The notes: generated by a model from the sequence alone, not told the origin. Positions 35,125-44,450 are shown, counted from the first letter of the stretch. The stretch is 64,000 nucleotides of DNA from Flavobacterium sp. IB48 (GCF_016405855.1 NZ_JAEFCA010000006.1:124001-188000); one strand, 5' to 3'. Numbers and translations are program-made.

Positions 35125-36381
35125 ATGGTACAGGAAAGAGTAATGGAGAAATTGGCGATTTTAGCAGATGCAGCCAAATATGATGTTTCTTGCTCATCAG
35201 GACAAAGTACACGAAAAAACAAAAACAAAGGATTGGGCGACACAGGAGGCGGAATCTGCCATGCCTTTACAGAAGACGGACGCTGTGTTTCGCTTTTAAA
35301 AATCCTACTTACCAACCATTGCATTTTTGATTGCGCCTATTGTGTGAGCCGTAAAAGCAATGATATTAAACGAGCTGCTTTTACCGTTCAGGAAGTTGTT
35401 GATTTGACAATTGGTTTTTATCGAAGAAATTACATTGAAGGGTTGTTTTTGAGTTCTGGTATCTTCGACAATGCAGATTATACTATGGAGCGTCTGGTTA
35501 GAATTGTCAAAAAACTTAGATTGGAGGAAAATTTTAATGGTTATATCCATTTAAAAGCAATTCCTGGTGCCAGCGAAGAATTGCTAAAAGAAGCTGGATT
35601 ATATGCCGACCGTTTGAGCGTAAATGTTGAAATGCCAACAGAACAGAGCCTTAAACTATTGGCTCCAGATAAAAATCATAAAGACGTGATTAAGCCAATG
35701 GAATATCTTAAAAACGAAATTATCGATTATCAAGAAGAGAAAAAATCCAATTACAAAACACCGCTTTTTGCTCCAGCTGGACAAAGCACGCAAATGGTAA
35801 TTGGCGCAACAAAAGAAAATGACATGGAAATTCTCGGAATGGCCAATTATTTTTACGAACAAATGAAAATGCGCCGTGTCTATTATTCTGGTTATGTGCC
35901 AATAAGCCACGATAATAGACTTCCTGCCATTGGAACTCCAGTGCCTATGATTCGCGAAAACCGATTGTATCAAGCAGATTGGCTAATTCGCTACTACGGA
36001 TTTAATGTCAATGAAATTGTTGGTTTTGACCAGCCAAATCTTGACTTAGATATTGATCCTAAATTGGGTTGGGCATTGCGAAATCTGCATCAATTTCCAG
36101 TAGATATCAATACGGCAGATTTAGAATTAATTCAGCGTATTCCGGGCATAGGATTTTTGAGCGCGAAAAAGATTGTTGCTGCAAGAAATTTCAAAAAATT
36201 ACAGCCAGAAGATTTAAAAAAATTAGGAATTGCTTACAGCCGATCGAAGTTTTTCTTGGCTTTTTCTTCGCCTTTTTATATGCAAAAAGACCTCACTTCT
36301 GTTCAAATAAAAAGTCAGATTTTGAATTTGCAAAACAGTAAATACAAGAATAATTTTTCGAACCAGCTTTCTTTATTTTAA
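35125..36381 (+). CDS. Radical SAM protein linked to DNA modification/repair (TIGR03916-like)
   Basis: A 418-aa protein with a radical SAM core. The cluster motif is C66-x3-C70-x2-C73 (NHCIFDCAYCV). It is preceded by GDTGGGICHAFTEDGRCVSL and followed by FLSSGIF. A C-terminal helix-hairpin-helix (about residues 345-375, INTADLELIQRIPGIGFLSAKKI) points to DNA binding. The next gene, 5 bp downstream, is a DUF4130-like protein, exactly the pairing known for these families. The reaction is unknown; a role in DNA repair or modification is predicted from the HhH and partner. Confidence 0.9.
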   Translation: MVQERVMEKLAILADAAKYDVSCSSGQSTRKNKNKGLGDTGGGICHAFTEDGRCVSLLKILLTNHCIFDCAYCVSRKSNDIKRAAFTVQEVVDLTIGFYRRNYIEGLFLSSGIFDNADYTMERLVRIVKKLRLEENFNGYIHLKAIPGASEELLKEAGLYADRLSVNVEMPTEQSLKLLAPDKNHKDVIKPMEYLKNEIIDYQEEKKSNYKTPLFAPAGQSTQMVIGATKENDMEILGMANYFYEQMKMRRVYYSGYVPISHDNRLPAIGTPVPMIRENRLYQADWLIRYYGFNVNEIVGFDQPNLDLDIDPKLGWALRNLHQFPVDINTADLELIQRIPGIGFLSAKKIVAARNFKKLQPEDLKKLGIAYSRSKFFLAFSSPFYMQKDLTSVQIKSQILNLQNSKYKNNFSNQLSLF

Positions 36382-36386
36382 TTCAA

Positions 36387-37163
36387 ATGACACAAATAGT
36401 TTATGATGGAAGTTATGAAGGCTGGCTCACCGCGGTTTTTGAAATTTACGAGTACAAACTTAAAGACATTGTTTTTGCCAAAGAAGAAATTTCAAATACC
36501 CTTCTTTTTTCCAATACCCATTTTGTAACAACAAATGGAGAAAAAGCAAATCGAGTTTTAAATGGCTTGCAGCAGCGTCTTTCGCATCATGGTTTCAACA
36601 ATATTTATTTTGCCTTTTTATCTGAATTGGAAAAGATAGAAGAAATCTTGTTTCGATTTGTCGAATATGCTTTTGCAAGTCCAATTAATATAGAAGGAGA
36701 TTTAAGCCGAAGCGAAGTTTTGAACGTAAAAAAAGCAGCCCATTTAACGGGAAAAGAAAGTCATAGAATGAAAGCTTTTGTTCGGTTTAAACTAACAAAA
36801 GACAATTTATACTATGCCATTGTAGATCCAGATTGCGATGTTTTACCACTTATTGAACAGCATTTTAAAAATCGATATTCAGATCAACGTTGGCTAATTT
36901 ACGACTCCAAACGCAAATACGGAATTTACTACGATCTAGAGAATGTCTCTACTGTCGAAATGCAGTTTGAATCGAATGCATCTTCGAGTTTTTTAGCCGA
37001 AATAAATGATGAAAACGAGGAGTTTTTTCAAAATTTATGGCGTAACTATTTCAGCAGTGTCAATATAGAATCGCGTAAAAACACGAAACTTCATATCAAA
37101 CACATGCCAAAACGATATTGGAAAAATTTGACAGAGAAAATTCCAAACCTCAACAAAAGGTAA
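36387..37163 (+). CDS. DUF4130/TIGR03915-type DNA-metabolism protein
   Basis: A 258-aa partner of the radical SAM protein, starting YDGSYEGWLTAVFEIYEYK and containing VLNVKKAAHLTGKESHRMKAF and PDCDVLPLIEQHFKNRYSDQRWLIYDSKRKYG. In other genomes this family is encoded beside or fused to uracil-DNA glycosylase-like and radical SAM proteins. The 5-bp spacing implies an operon. It stops 2 bp before the convergent GH130 gene. No catalytic residue assignment is possible here. Confidence 0.88.
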   Translation: MTQIVYDGSYEGWLTAVFEIYEYKLKDIVFAKEEISNTLLFSNTHFVTTNGEKANRVLNGLQQRLSHHGFNNIYFAFLSELEKIEEILFRFVEYAFASPINIEGDLSRSEVLNVKKAAHLTGKESHRMKAFVRFKLTKDNLYYAIVDPDCDVLPLIEQHFKNRYSDQRWLIYDSKRKYGIYYDLENVSTVEMQFESNASSSFLAEINDENEEFFQNLWRNYFSSVNIESRKNTKLHIKHMPKRYWKNLTEKIPNLNKR

Positions 37164-37165
37164 TT

Positions 37166-38632
37166 TTACTTGCTTTTCTTAAGTGCGTCCAGCAACTCTA
37201 CCATATCTACCACAGCATAAGTAGAACAATAGTCAGATACGGCATAAGGCAAGATTAAACTATTGTTATGAATAATTGCCCCGCAAGAATACACTACATT
37301 TGGCACATAACCTTCTCGTTCATCTTCTAAAGGAGAAAGCAACGGTTCTGTAAGTCTTCCTATTTCTTTTGAAGGATCATCAAGATCAAATAGCGAAGCT
37401 CCAATACAATAACGTCGCATTGTACCAACTCCATGTGTAATAACAAGCCAACCTTCTTCGGTCCATAATGGCGAACCGCAATTTCCTATTTGAGTAAGTT
37501 CCCAAGTAAATTTAGGCTTTTGCAAGAGAACAGGTGTATTCCATTGTGTTACTCGATCAGAATACATAATATAATTGTTCACACCATCAATTCTCGCCAG
37601 CATGGCATACTTGCCTTTTATTTTTCGAGGAAATAGAGCTAGATTTTTGTTTTGTGCACCTTCTCCATGAAGCGGCATAACTCTAAAACTATAAAAATCT
37701 TCAGTAGAAATTAACTTCGGCAAAATTGTATGTCCGTTATAAGCTGTATATGTTGCCATAACTCTAACAGAGCCATTATCATCAGTAAAACGAACAAAAC
37801 GCGCATCCTCTATTCCGCGACTTTCAGAATCAGAAATTGGAAAAATGACGCGCTCTGTAATATCAGAATCGTGTTTGAACTGCAAATCGTAGAAAGAATT
37901 TGCCAACCACAAAATTTCTTCCAGTGCAACTTTTCTTTCTTCACGAATTAAAGGATCTTTTAAAGCCTCAATCAACATATTTTTAAGAACAGCAAATTCA
38001 AATTCTTCAGGAAGATCCTGCATAATCTGAGCAATATATTTATCAGTTGTATGCATCTCATACAGCTTGGTCAAAAATCGTTCTTTATTAAACAATGTTT
38101 TATGCTCAATTTCTGCTTGATCAATATGATTTCCTATTTTCATGATATGCAGATTATTGTCACGATCTAAAATTGCTCTTCTAAAAACAATCGACGAAAT
38201 ATGACCTTCACCAGTTGCCCGAAATGAAATAATAACACGTTTTTCTCCAACTTCAAGTCCTGTCTGGTCAAAATCTTCAACAATAGAAGGATTAAAAATT
38301 GCAGCTGATTCTATTGCATATTCCATCGTGCAATAAGAACCAATCAGCATTTTTCGGTCTAGAGACATCGCTTCATAATCAATTTGCATTGCTTCGATTA
38401 TTGGTCGTATTCTTTCGCAATGTCTAAAAAATACTGCCGAAATATTTCGGTGTCTTCTAGCAAATTCACGAAGCGTCTGCTCCAAAGTCTGCAAAACTTG
38501 TTTTTCGTCTAGCATCATTATCCGAAGTACCATTTGCTGGGTTCTTTCTTGCCCATTCATAAAATATCGGGCAACAACTCTTTTGGAATCTGGTAATAAT
38601 TTTATATTTTTTCGAACAACGGATACTCGCAT
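37166..38632 (-). CDS. Glycoside hydrolase family 130-like protein
   Basis: A 488-aa soluble protein of the GH130 type (beta-mannoside phosphorylases and relatives). The N-terminal ~150 residues are helical with RFFRH-like FARRHRNISAVFFRHCERI. The five-bladed propeller follows with GIEDARFVRFTDDN (catalytic-Asp region), FPRKIKGKYAMLARIDGVNNY and EGYVPNVVYSCGAIIHNNSL. Members with this N-terminal extension form a less characterised subgroup. No signal peptide, so it acts in the cytoplasm on an imported or internal mannoside; phosphorylase or hydrolase activity is not decided. Confidence 0.87.
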   Translation of the reverse strand: MRVSVVRKNIKLLPDSKRVVARYFMNGQERTQQMVLRIMMLDEKQVLQTLEQTLREFARRHRNISAVFFRHCERIRPIIEAMQIDYEAMSLDRKMLIGSYCTMEYAIESAAIFNPSIVEDFDQTGLEVGEKRVIISFRATGEGHISSIVFRRAILDRDNNLHIMKIGNHIDQAEIEHKTLFNKERFLTKLYEMHTTDKYIAQIMQDLPEEFEFAVLKNMLIEALKDPLIREERKVALEEILWLANSFYDLQFKHDSDITERVIFPISDSESRGIEDARFVRFTDDNGSVRVMATYTAYNGHTILPKLISTEDFYSFRVMPLHGEGAQNKNLALFPRKIKGKYAMLARIDGVNNYIMYSDRVTQWNTPVLLQKPKFTWELTQIGNCGSPLWTEEGWLVITHGVGTMRRYCIGASLFDLDDPSKEIGRLTEPLLSPLEDEREGYVPNVVYSCGAIIHNNSLILPYAVSDYCSTYAVVDMVELLDALKKSK

Positions 38633-38819
38633 AATTAGTTTTTTTAAGGCAACAACTCTTAGGAATTATTTATTACACAACAAGTTACTAAAATTTGTTA
38701 AAGAAAAAAACTTAATTTTTTATTAAAACTTCGAATTAGCCTATAATTTCAGGTTTGTTCACACGGCTTTGATCAAAAGTTTTTTTCATAATTTCGTCTC
38801 AGACCACTAACACAAAACA

Positions 38820-39359
38820 ATGAAGAATAAAGTTAAATTTTTGAGGGAAGAAAAAAACATGACTCAAAATGAACTTGCCGAAAAATCTGGCCTTTCTCTA
38901 CGAACGATTCAGAGAATTGAAGCTGGAAGTATTCTTAAAGGTTTTACATTAAAAACTATTGCCGAAGCTTTAGAAACCGATCTTGAAAACCTCATTTTTA
39001 AAAAGGAAAATATTCAAATCGAAAGAGCAAAACTTATTAATCTTTCTGTTTTATCTGGACTTATAATTCCGTTTGGAAGCGTTATTTTTCCTTTAATATT
39101 ATCTTATAAAACCAAAGATGCTACAAACAAAGAATTAGGAAAACAAATTGTAAGCCTTCAAATTATTTTAAGCCTTTTACTTTCCGTTTTAATGATTGCA
39201 AGTCCGTTTATTCAAAAGTCTTTTGTTCTAAAATTTCCGCTTTTCATTATTCCTTTAATTGCAATTCTTAGTCTAAAACTTCTTATTGTTATTCTAAACG
39301 GAATTAGTTTAAACCAAAAACAAGATTTAGCTATAAAACTGAAAAACAACTTCTTATAA
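38820..39359 (+). CDS. XRE-type HTH protein with membrane domain
   Basis: A 179-aa protein with an N-terminal Cro/C1-type helix-turn-helix (about residues 5-58, MTQNELAEKSGLSLRTIQRI) joined to three or four hydrophobic segments (about 75-168), similar to DUF4870-like membrane tails. Such one-component membrane regulators are frequent in flavobacteria. It is 70 bp from the pepsin-like gene on the same strand and might be cotranscribed with it. Targets are unknown. Confidence 0.82.
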   Translation: MKNKVKFLREEKNMTQNELAEKSGLSLRTIQRIEAGSILKGFTLKTIAEALETDLENLIFKKENIQIERAKLINLSVLSGLIIPFGSVIFPLILSYKTKDATNKELGKQIVSLQIILSLLLSVLMIASPFIQKSFVLKFPLFIIPLIAILSLKLLIVILNGISLNQKQDLAIKLKNNFL

Positions 39360-39441
39360 TTAAAGTCATAAAAATGACGTAAAACTGTCGTATTGTTTTT
39401 GCACGAAAATCGGAATCTAAACCCGAATCTTGCAGGAAAAA

Positions 39442-40386
39442 ATGACCATGAAATTATTTAAGAAAATTGCCGTTGTATTTCTCGCCATTATCGTTTTATT
39501 CTTATTTGGAGGATATTTATATTTCCGACACAAATTCAATCCGCCTGAGAATTATTTGAAGGTTTCTGGAATTGCCGAAAACATTCCAGTTAAATGGATT
39601 TCTAGCAATGAAAACCCCCATTCTGCTTTGCTTTTGCCAATAAAAATTGACGGAATTAATCAAACCTTTTTTATGCAGTTTGATTCGGGTTCAGCGACAA
39701 CAGTTTTCTACAAAAAATCATTAGAGTCGATTGCTAAAAAGTTTCAAAATCAGCTAAAAATTGATACTAAAAACAATGAAATTTCAAGTTCTTTTTCAAT
39801 CGGAAACATGAAAATTGTTTCCAATACTTTTGAAGTTTTGAATTATGGAGAAGAAATCAGTTTTGATAATCCAAATGCTAAAAATAGTATTGGAACAATT
39901 GGAACCGATTTATTAGAAAAACGAATTACGGTTTTAGATTTCAAAAACAATAAATGTTCATTTATAGAGAAAATTCAGGAAAATGATTTTTCTGATTTTG
40001 AATTCAAAAAACGCAAAATTTTAATTCCTTCAATTATAGAAAATGAAAATCTGAAACTATTATACGATTCTGGAACAAGCGGTTACGAACTGATAACTAC
40101 AAAAGGAATTTGGCAGCAATACAGACTTAAAAACAGTGCAGTAAAAACCGAAAAAGGAAATTCTTGGGGAAATACATTGTATGTTTATTCTGCCTCCGCG
40201 AAAAAGAAAATACAATTTGATAAATTGATTTTGAACCTTTCTGAAGTTACGTATATAGAAGGCACTTCAGACCTTCAAAAATTCTTAATGAAGCGTTCTG
40301 GAATGCAGGGAATGATTGGCAACAAACTTTTCCTCAATCACAAACTTATTTTGGATTGTAAAAACGAAAAATTTAGATTAGAATAA
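39442..40386 (+). CDS. Pepsin/retropepsin-like aspartyl protease, membrane anchored
   Basis: A protein of about 314 aa with an N-terminal membrane anchor (about residues 9-27) and two aspartic-protease-like lobes, each with a DSG motif: FDSGSAT (D81) and YDSGTSG (D209). The first lobe continues GTIGTDLLEKRITVLDF, the usual second strand motif. ATG at 39442 is preferred to TTG at 39430; ATG at 39448 is also possible. The active site is probably periplasmic. Proteolysis is predicted but not certain, because the flap region is not well conserved. Confidence 0.8.
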   Translation: MTMKLFKKIAVVFLAIIVLFLFGGYLYFRHKFNPPENYLKVSGIAENIPVKWISSNENPHSALLLPIKIDGINQTFFMQFDSGSATTVFYKKSLESIAKKFQNQLKIDTKNNEISSSFSIGNMKIVSNTFEVLNYGEEISFDNPNAKNSIGTIGTDLLEKRITVLDFKNNKCSFIEKIQENDFSDFEFKKRKILIPSIIENENLKLLYDSGTSGYELITTKGIWQQYRLKNSAVKTEKGNSWGNTLYVYSASAKKKIQFDKLILNLSEVTYIEGTSDLQKFLMKRSGMQGMIGNKLFLNHKLILDCKNEKFRLE

Positions 40387-40414
40387 AAGTAAAATTTTGC
40401 AATACTAAACTGTT

Positions 40415-40657
40415 TTAAGAATTGATTTTAATGATGTTTTTAACATTCTCAATAAAACTTTCGGTGTCTTTAATTTCTTGTTTTATCAATTGGTGATGTT
40501 CAGCCAAATTGTGCTGTTCCATCATATCCTTTTTCAGATATTTAATCATCGATTCTAGACTTCTCACATCGTTTTGATCTTGTCTTTTTAATTCGCGTTG
40601 TTTGCTTTCTAGATATTTTAAAGTCTCTTTTAACTTTTGAACGTTTAATTTCCCCAA
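40415..40657 (-). CDS. Small coiled-coil hypothetical protein
   Basis: An 80-aa Lys/Glu/Gln-rich helical protein: MGKLNVQKLKETLKYLESKQ through MMEQHNLAEHHQLIKQEIKD and ending IENVKNIIKINS. A long coiled coil is likely. No signal or membrane segment. It is convergent with the protease gene and has a small possible membrane ORF upstream (40676-40762) on the same strand, 19 bp away. Confidence 0.6.
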   Translation of the reverse strand: MGKLNVQKLKETLKYLESKQRELKRQDQNDVRSLESMIKYLKKDMMEQHNLAEHHQLIKQEIKDTESFIENVKNIIKINS

Positions 40658-40675
40658 CCTATTATTTTTAATAAT

Positions 40676-40762
40676 TTATAAAAAAACAATAGCCAAAAAT
40701 GCGGTAAGATTCAATATGCTCCAAAAACCAATACCATTCGAATTTACCTCATTCTTAGCCAT
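40676..40762 (-). CDS. Possible 28-aa membrane peptide
   Basis: A 28-codon frame MAKNEVNSNGIGFWSILNLT then AFLAIVFL, with a short polar start and a single membrane segment, before a TAA. It lies 19 bp upstream of the coiled-coil gene. No promoter was recognised. The rest of the gap 40658-41056 holds only the DUF4494 promoter element. Coding is plausible but unproven. Confidence 0.35.
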   Translation of the reverse strand: MAKNEVNSNGIGFWSILNLTAFLAIVFL

Positions 40763-41023
40763 TGTTACCGATATCTACGTGCAAATTGATTTTTTGGATT
40801 TCAGTTTTTTCAGTTTTTTTAAATAATTCTTTTCTAACAAAATAAATATCTGTTTTTCAATACTTTAATCAAGAAAATAGAAGAAAGAAAAATTTTATTT
40901 TTTGTAATGAAGACAAATTGTTTATCAAAAACACAACTTTCAGAGCATCAAAAAGTTACCTAAAATCAGCTAAAATTGTGAATATCTATTTAAAGTTTTA
41001 ACTGTTTATTTTGCAGTATAATC

Positions 41024-41031
41024 TATCTTTG
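41024..41031 (+). promoter_or_regulatory. -7 promoter element of the DUF4494 gene (TATCTTTG)
   Basis: TATCTTTG, same octamer as the tRNA promoters, 25 bp before the ATG at 41057. A -33 TTTG is not at the usual spacing. Confidence 0.6.
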
Positions 41032-41056
41032 ACATCCTTAAAAATTAAATAAAGAG

Positions 41057-41605
41057 ATGAGCGCAATTTGGTACGAATGCAAAGTAAAATATAGAAAAAC
41101 AGATGAAACTGGAGGACAAAAAGTTTTAACCGAGCCTTATTTGGTTGATGCTTTGTCTTATACGGAAGCTGAAAAAAGAATGACTGAAGAAATGGCTGCG
41201 TACACTAGCGAAGAATTTAAAATCACAGCTATTAAAGTGGCAAATTATGCCGAAATTCATCCTTTTGAAAATGCAGACAGATGGTTTAAATCTAAAATCA
41301 CTTTAATTGCTTACGATGAAGAAAGTGGAAAAGAAAGAAAAACAAGCATGTATATGCTGGTTCAAGCAAATGATGTTCGCGAAGCTTATGACAACACACT
41401 TCATATAATGAAAAATACAATGGGAGAATATTCTATTCCTGCTATTTCAGAAACGGCAATTATGGATGTTTTTCCTTATTTCAGCGGTGAAGAGGGCGAA
41501 ACAGAAATGTTGGAAAGATTTAATACTTTAAAAGCTTCTAAACCAGAAAAACCAGAAGCAGAAATGATTGACCATATGGAATTTGAAACTGCTGTCGAGG
41601 AATAA
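41057..41605 (+). CDS. DUF4494 family protein
   Basis: A 182-aa soluble protein conserved in Bacteroidota. It opens MSAIWYECKVKYRKTDETGG and carries EPYLVDALSYTEAEKRM and HPFENADRWFKSKITLIAYDEE. A C-terminal VFPYFSG motif then a Glu-rich tail close the protein. Its function is not established; it is often found as a single-copy housekeeping-like gene. Terminator copy 7 follows after 22 bp. Confidence 0.9.
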   Translation: MSAIWYECKVKYRKTDETGGQKVLTEPYLVDALSYTEAEKRMTEEMAAYTSEEFKITAIKVANYAEIHPFENADRWFKSKITLIAYDEESGKERKTSMYMLVQANDVREAYDNTLHIMKNTMGEYSIPAISETAIMDVFPYFSGEEGETEMLERFNTLKASKPEKPEAEMIDHMEFETAVEE

Positions 41606-41627
41606 TATCCTAAAAAACATAAAAACG

Positions 41628-41657
41628 AAAAGCTTCAGAATAATCTGAAGCTTTTTT
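41628..41657 (+). terminator. Intrinsic terminator, family copy 7
   Basis: AGCTTCAGA-ATAA-TCTGAAGCT plus T7; same stem as the other family members with a different loop. It serves DUF4494 and possibly the convergent 139-aa gene. Confidence 0.83.
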
Positions 41658-41671
41658 TATTTTGGCCAATT

Positions 41672-42091
41672 TTAATAAAGCATTTTTGCCAATGGTGTTA
41701 CTGCCGAAGCTGATTTGGGCAATAAAGCTGTTAAGGCATCAAATTGTGTCGGACTAATATTTTTTTTCATTTTGGATATAAAAGACTCTCTAGTGGTGGT
41801 CATTTTAGAAGTATAACTTGCTTTGTCTGTAGCCATTGCAGGCAAAATATTCTTCTTTTTATTTAGAGTTTCATTTACCAATGAATTTACAACCGGTTTT
41901 TGAGCATCGGTTAATTTCAATTTTGGAGAAAGTACTCCCATAACCTGATTCGCGATACTAGCAACATCAAAAGCGGGTACTGCCGTTGTCGATGCTTTAC
42001 TGGCCGCTTTTGTAACGTCTCCTATGCTTTGTGCATTTGCAAGTGAAATTGTCCCTAAAAAGACAACTAAAATCAATAATTTCTTTTTCAT
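41672..42091 (-). CDS. Exported helical hypothetical protein
   Basis: A 139-aa protein if read from the ATG at 42091 (MKKKLLILVVFLGTISLANA), which gives a clean signal peptide; the 42154 start adds an unlikely leader. The mature part is Ala/Lys-rich helix with LTDAQKPVVNSLVNETLNKK and ISPTQFDALTALLPKSASAV, a bit like Spy-type periplasmic helices. No family is certain. It is divergent from the GT39 gene. Confidence 0.7.
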   Translation of the reverse strand: MKKKLLILVVFLGTISLANAQSIGDVTKAASKASTTAVPAFDVASIANQVMGVLSPKLKLTDAQKPVVNSLVNETLNKKKNILPAMATDKASYTSKMTTTRESFISKMKKNISPTQFDALTALLPKSASAVTPLAKMLY

Positions 42092-42321
42092 GGTATTTGC
42101 TTTTAAAGTTATTTGCTTGATACTAAAGGTAATAAAAATGTTAGTCCAATTCACATTTTAAAACCTTAAACACTTAAATATCTGAACTTTAAACCATTTA
42201 ATCCCGAAATATTTCAGATGTTCAAAAATCAAAATAAGTCCTATCTTAGCTACAGAATCATGCGTTGATTTAAAACCAATTGCAACCTAAAAGTCAAACA
42301 AACCTAAAAGCCAAAATCTAC

Positions 42322-43854
42322 ATGACCAAAAAAAACCTGATTTTATTCGGATTTATAATTCTAAAATTCATTCTGCAATATGTCTTAATCAGTCCCGAAT
42401 ATGATTTGCAGCGCGACGAATATCTACATCTGGATCAAGCAAATCATCTGGCTTGGGGTTATTTATCTGTTCCTCCGGTTACGTCTTGGTTTTCGTATAC
42501 TATTCTTTTGCTTGGAAATTCGGTTTTCTGGGTAAAGTTCTTCCCTGCTCTATTTGGTGCTTTAACGCTTTTAATTGTCTGGAAAACTATTGAACTTCTC
42601 AAAGGCAATCTTTACGCTTTAATACTCGGAGCTTTGTGTGTTTTGCTTTCATGTCTACTGCGTTTAAACATGCTCTATCAGCCAAACTCGCTCGATATTT
42701 TATGTTGGACCGCACTTTATTATGCTTTAATTCAATATCTGACTTCAGAAAATACAAAATGGCTTTATTTTGGCAGCGTAATTTTCGCTTTTGGTTTCTT
42801 GAATAAGTACAATATCGTGTTTTTATTACTCGGATTAGTTCCTGCTATTTTGCTTTCTAAACAAAGAAAAATACTAGCAAAAAAAGAATTCTATTTTGCT
42901 CTAATTTTAGGATTGGTTTTAATTCTACCCAATTTGTATTGGCAATACAGCAATCATTTTCCAATTGTGCATCACATGAAAGAATTGGCGAAAACGCAAT
43001 TGGTAAATGTAGATTTAGGTGATTTTCTAAAAGAACAAATTCTATTTTTTGTTGGCGGATTATTTGTGATTCTAGCTGGACTTTATGCGGTTTTATTCTA
43101 TCAGCCTTTCAGAAAATATCAGCTCTTTTTTGCATCATTTGTTTTCACACTTTTAATTTTTATTTACTTCAAAGCAAAAGCCTATTACGTGATTGGATTA
43201 TATCCTATTTATCTTGCTTTTGGAGCCGCTTATATTTCAGAAATGATAAATAACGGATGGAAACGTTTTTTAAAACCTATTTTCATTCTGATTCCGCTAT
43301 TGCTTTTTATTCCCATTTATCATGTTGCTTTTCCAAATAAAAGTCCAGAATATATGGTTGCACATTCAGAACCGTACAAAAAACTGGGACTGCTTCGTTG
43401 GGAAGACGGAAAAGATCATCATCTTCCTCAGGATTTTGCCGATATGCTAGGTTGGAAAGAATTGGCTAGAAAAACAGATTCGCTTTATGCCTTGCTCCCA
43501 AATCAAAAAGAAACTATTGTACTTTGCGATAATTACGGACAAGCCGGAGCGATTAATTATTATTCTAAAAAAGGAATTAAAGCTGTTTCTTTCAATGCCG
43601 ATTATCTAAATTGGTTTGATCTTAGCATTAAGTATAAAAATCTCATTCGTGTTAAAGATTTTGAAGAAAACGAGAAAGAAATGAAAGAAACAAGTCCGTA
43701 TTTTGAGTCTGCTGTTATTGGCGGTCAAGTCACAAATCAATACGCTAGAGGATATGGCGCTACAATTTTTGTTTTCACGAATGCAAAAGTCGATATCAAT
43801 AAGAGATTAGAGCAAGAAATCAACGAAGAGAAAAACAAGATTATAAATGATTAA
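42322..43854 (+). CDS. Glycosyltransferase family 39-like membrane protein
   Basis: A 510-aa multi-pass protein (about ten to twelve TM helices), read from ATG 42322 (MTKKNLILFGFIILKFILQY) rather than the TTG at 42280. The first loop contains YDLQRDEYLHLDQANHLAWG with acidic residues as in ArnT/PMT-type GT-C enzymes (Asp-Glu pair after TM1). The C-terminal soluble part is about 150 residues. Likely moves a sugar from a lipid carrier to an unknown acceptor in the envelope. Overlaps the next gene by 8 bp. Confidence 0.85.
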   Translation: MTKKNLILFGFIILKFILQYVLISPEYDLQRDEYLHLDQANHLAWGYLSVPPVTSWFSYTILLLGNSVFWVKFFPALFGALTLLIVWKTIELLKGNLYALILGALCVLLSCLLRLNMLYQPNSLDILCWTALYYALIQYLTSENTKWLYFGSVIFAFGFLNKYNIVFLLLGLVPAILLSKQRKILAKKEFYFALILGLVLILPNLYWQYSNHFPIVHHMKELAKTQLVNVDLGDFLKEQILFFVGGLFVILAGLYAVLFYQPFRKYQLFFASFVFTLLIFIYFKAKAYYVIGLYPIYLAFGAAYISEMINNGWKRFLKPIFILIPLLLFIPIYHVAFPNKSPEYMVAHSEPYKKLGLLRWEDGKDHHLPQDFADMLGWKELARKTDSLYALLPNQKETIVLCDNYGQAGAINYYSKKGIKAVSFNADYLNWFDLSIKYKNLIRVKDFEENEKEMKETSPYFESAVIGGQVTNQYARGYGATIFVFTNAKVDINKRLEQEINEEKNKIIND

Positions 43855-44371
43855 TTTCAAGGATTTATCTTATTTGCAAACCGGAAATACTAAACAGCAA
43901 GCTGCATTTACTGTTTTAGCGCAATATAAAGTTCTGGAAAATCTTGCTGCATTTGATCCTATTTTGGTTGGTACGATTCCGATAAATATTGATATCGAAA
44001 ACAGTGATTTGGATATTATCTGTTACTGGAAAAACAAATCTAATTTTATTGATAAGGTAAAAAAACTGTTTGAAAAAGAAGATCGTTTTACCATTCGAGA
44101 AGACCTCATTAATGATCAAGAATCTGTTATTGCAAATTTCTTTATTGATGCTTTTGAAATCGAAATCTTTGGACAAAATATACCAACCGAACATCAAAAT
44201 GGCTATAAACATATGGTAATCGAACACCAAATTCTAAGCTCAAAAGACGAAAACTTCAGATTGGAGATCATAAAACTAAAAGAAAGTGGCATAAAAACCG
44301 AACCTGCATTTGACTTGCTATTAGGCTTAGAAGGAAACGTTTACAAAGAATTATTGAAATATAAAGTATAA
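43847..44371 (+). CDS. DUF4269 family protein
   Basis: A 174-aa soluble protein of the nucleotidyltransferase-like DUF4269 family: MINFKDLSYLQTGNTKQQAA, then DPILVGTIPINIDIENSDLDIICYW, where the D-x-D of SDLDI resembles the metal-binding pair of NTases. Its C-terminal half has GYKHMVIEHQILSSKDE. It is translationally coupled to the GT39 gene. It lies next to the tRNA where the mobile element begins and so is the last chromosomal gene on the left side. Activity unknown. Confidence 0.83.
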   Translation: MINFKDLSYLQTGNTKQQAAFTVLAQYKVLENLAAFDPILVGTIPINIDIENSDLDIICYWKNKSNFIDKVKKLFEKEDRFTIREDLINDQESVIANFFIDAFEIEIFGQNIPTEHQNGYKHMVIEHQILSSKDENFRLEIIKLKESGIKTEPAFDLLLGLEGNVYKELLKYKV

Positions 44372-44419
44372 GAAAAAACATTGTTTTTAAAAATTATAAA
44401 AAATAAAGTACTAAAATTA

Positions 44420-44450
44420 TTTGCATAACCGTATTTAGTGTGTATCTTTG
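44420..44450 (+). promoter_or_regulatory. Promoter of initiator tRNA copy 2
   Basis: TTTG at 44420-44423, 19 bp, TATCTTTG at 44443-44450. The stretch TATCTTTGCACCCGAAACAT is shared with copy 1 upstream of the tRNA. Confidence 0.85.

Noticed and set aside
34826-35212. Reverse-strand frame overlapping the start of the radical SAM gene
   Set aside because: Antisense to a well-supported gene and to its upstream spacer; no domain pattern.
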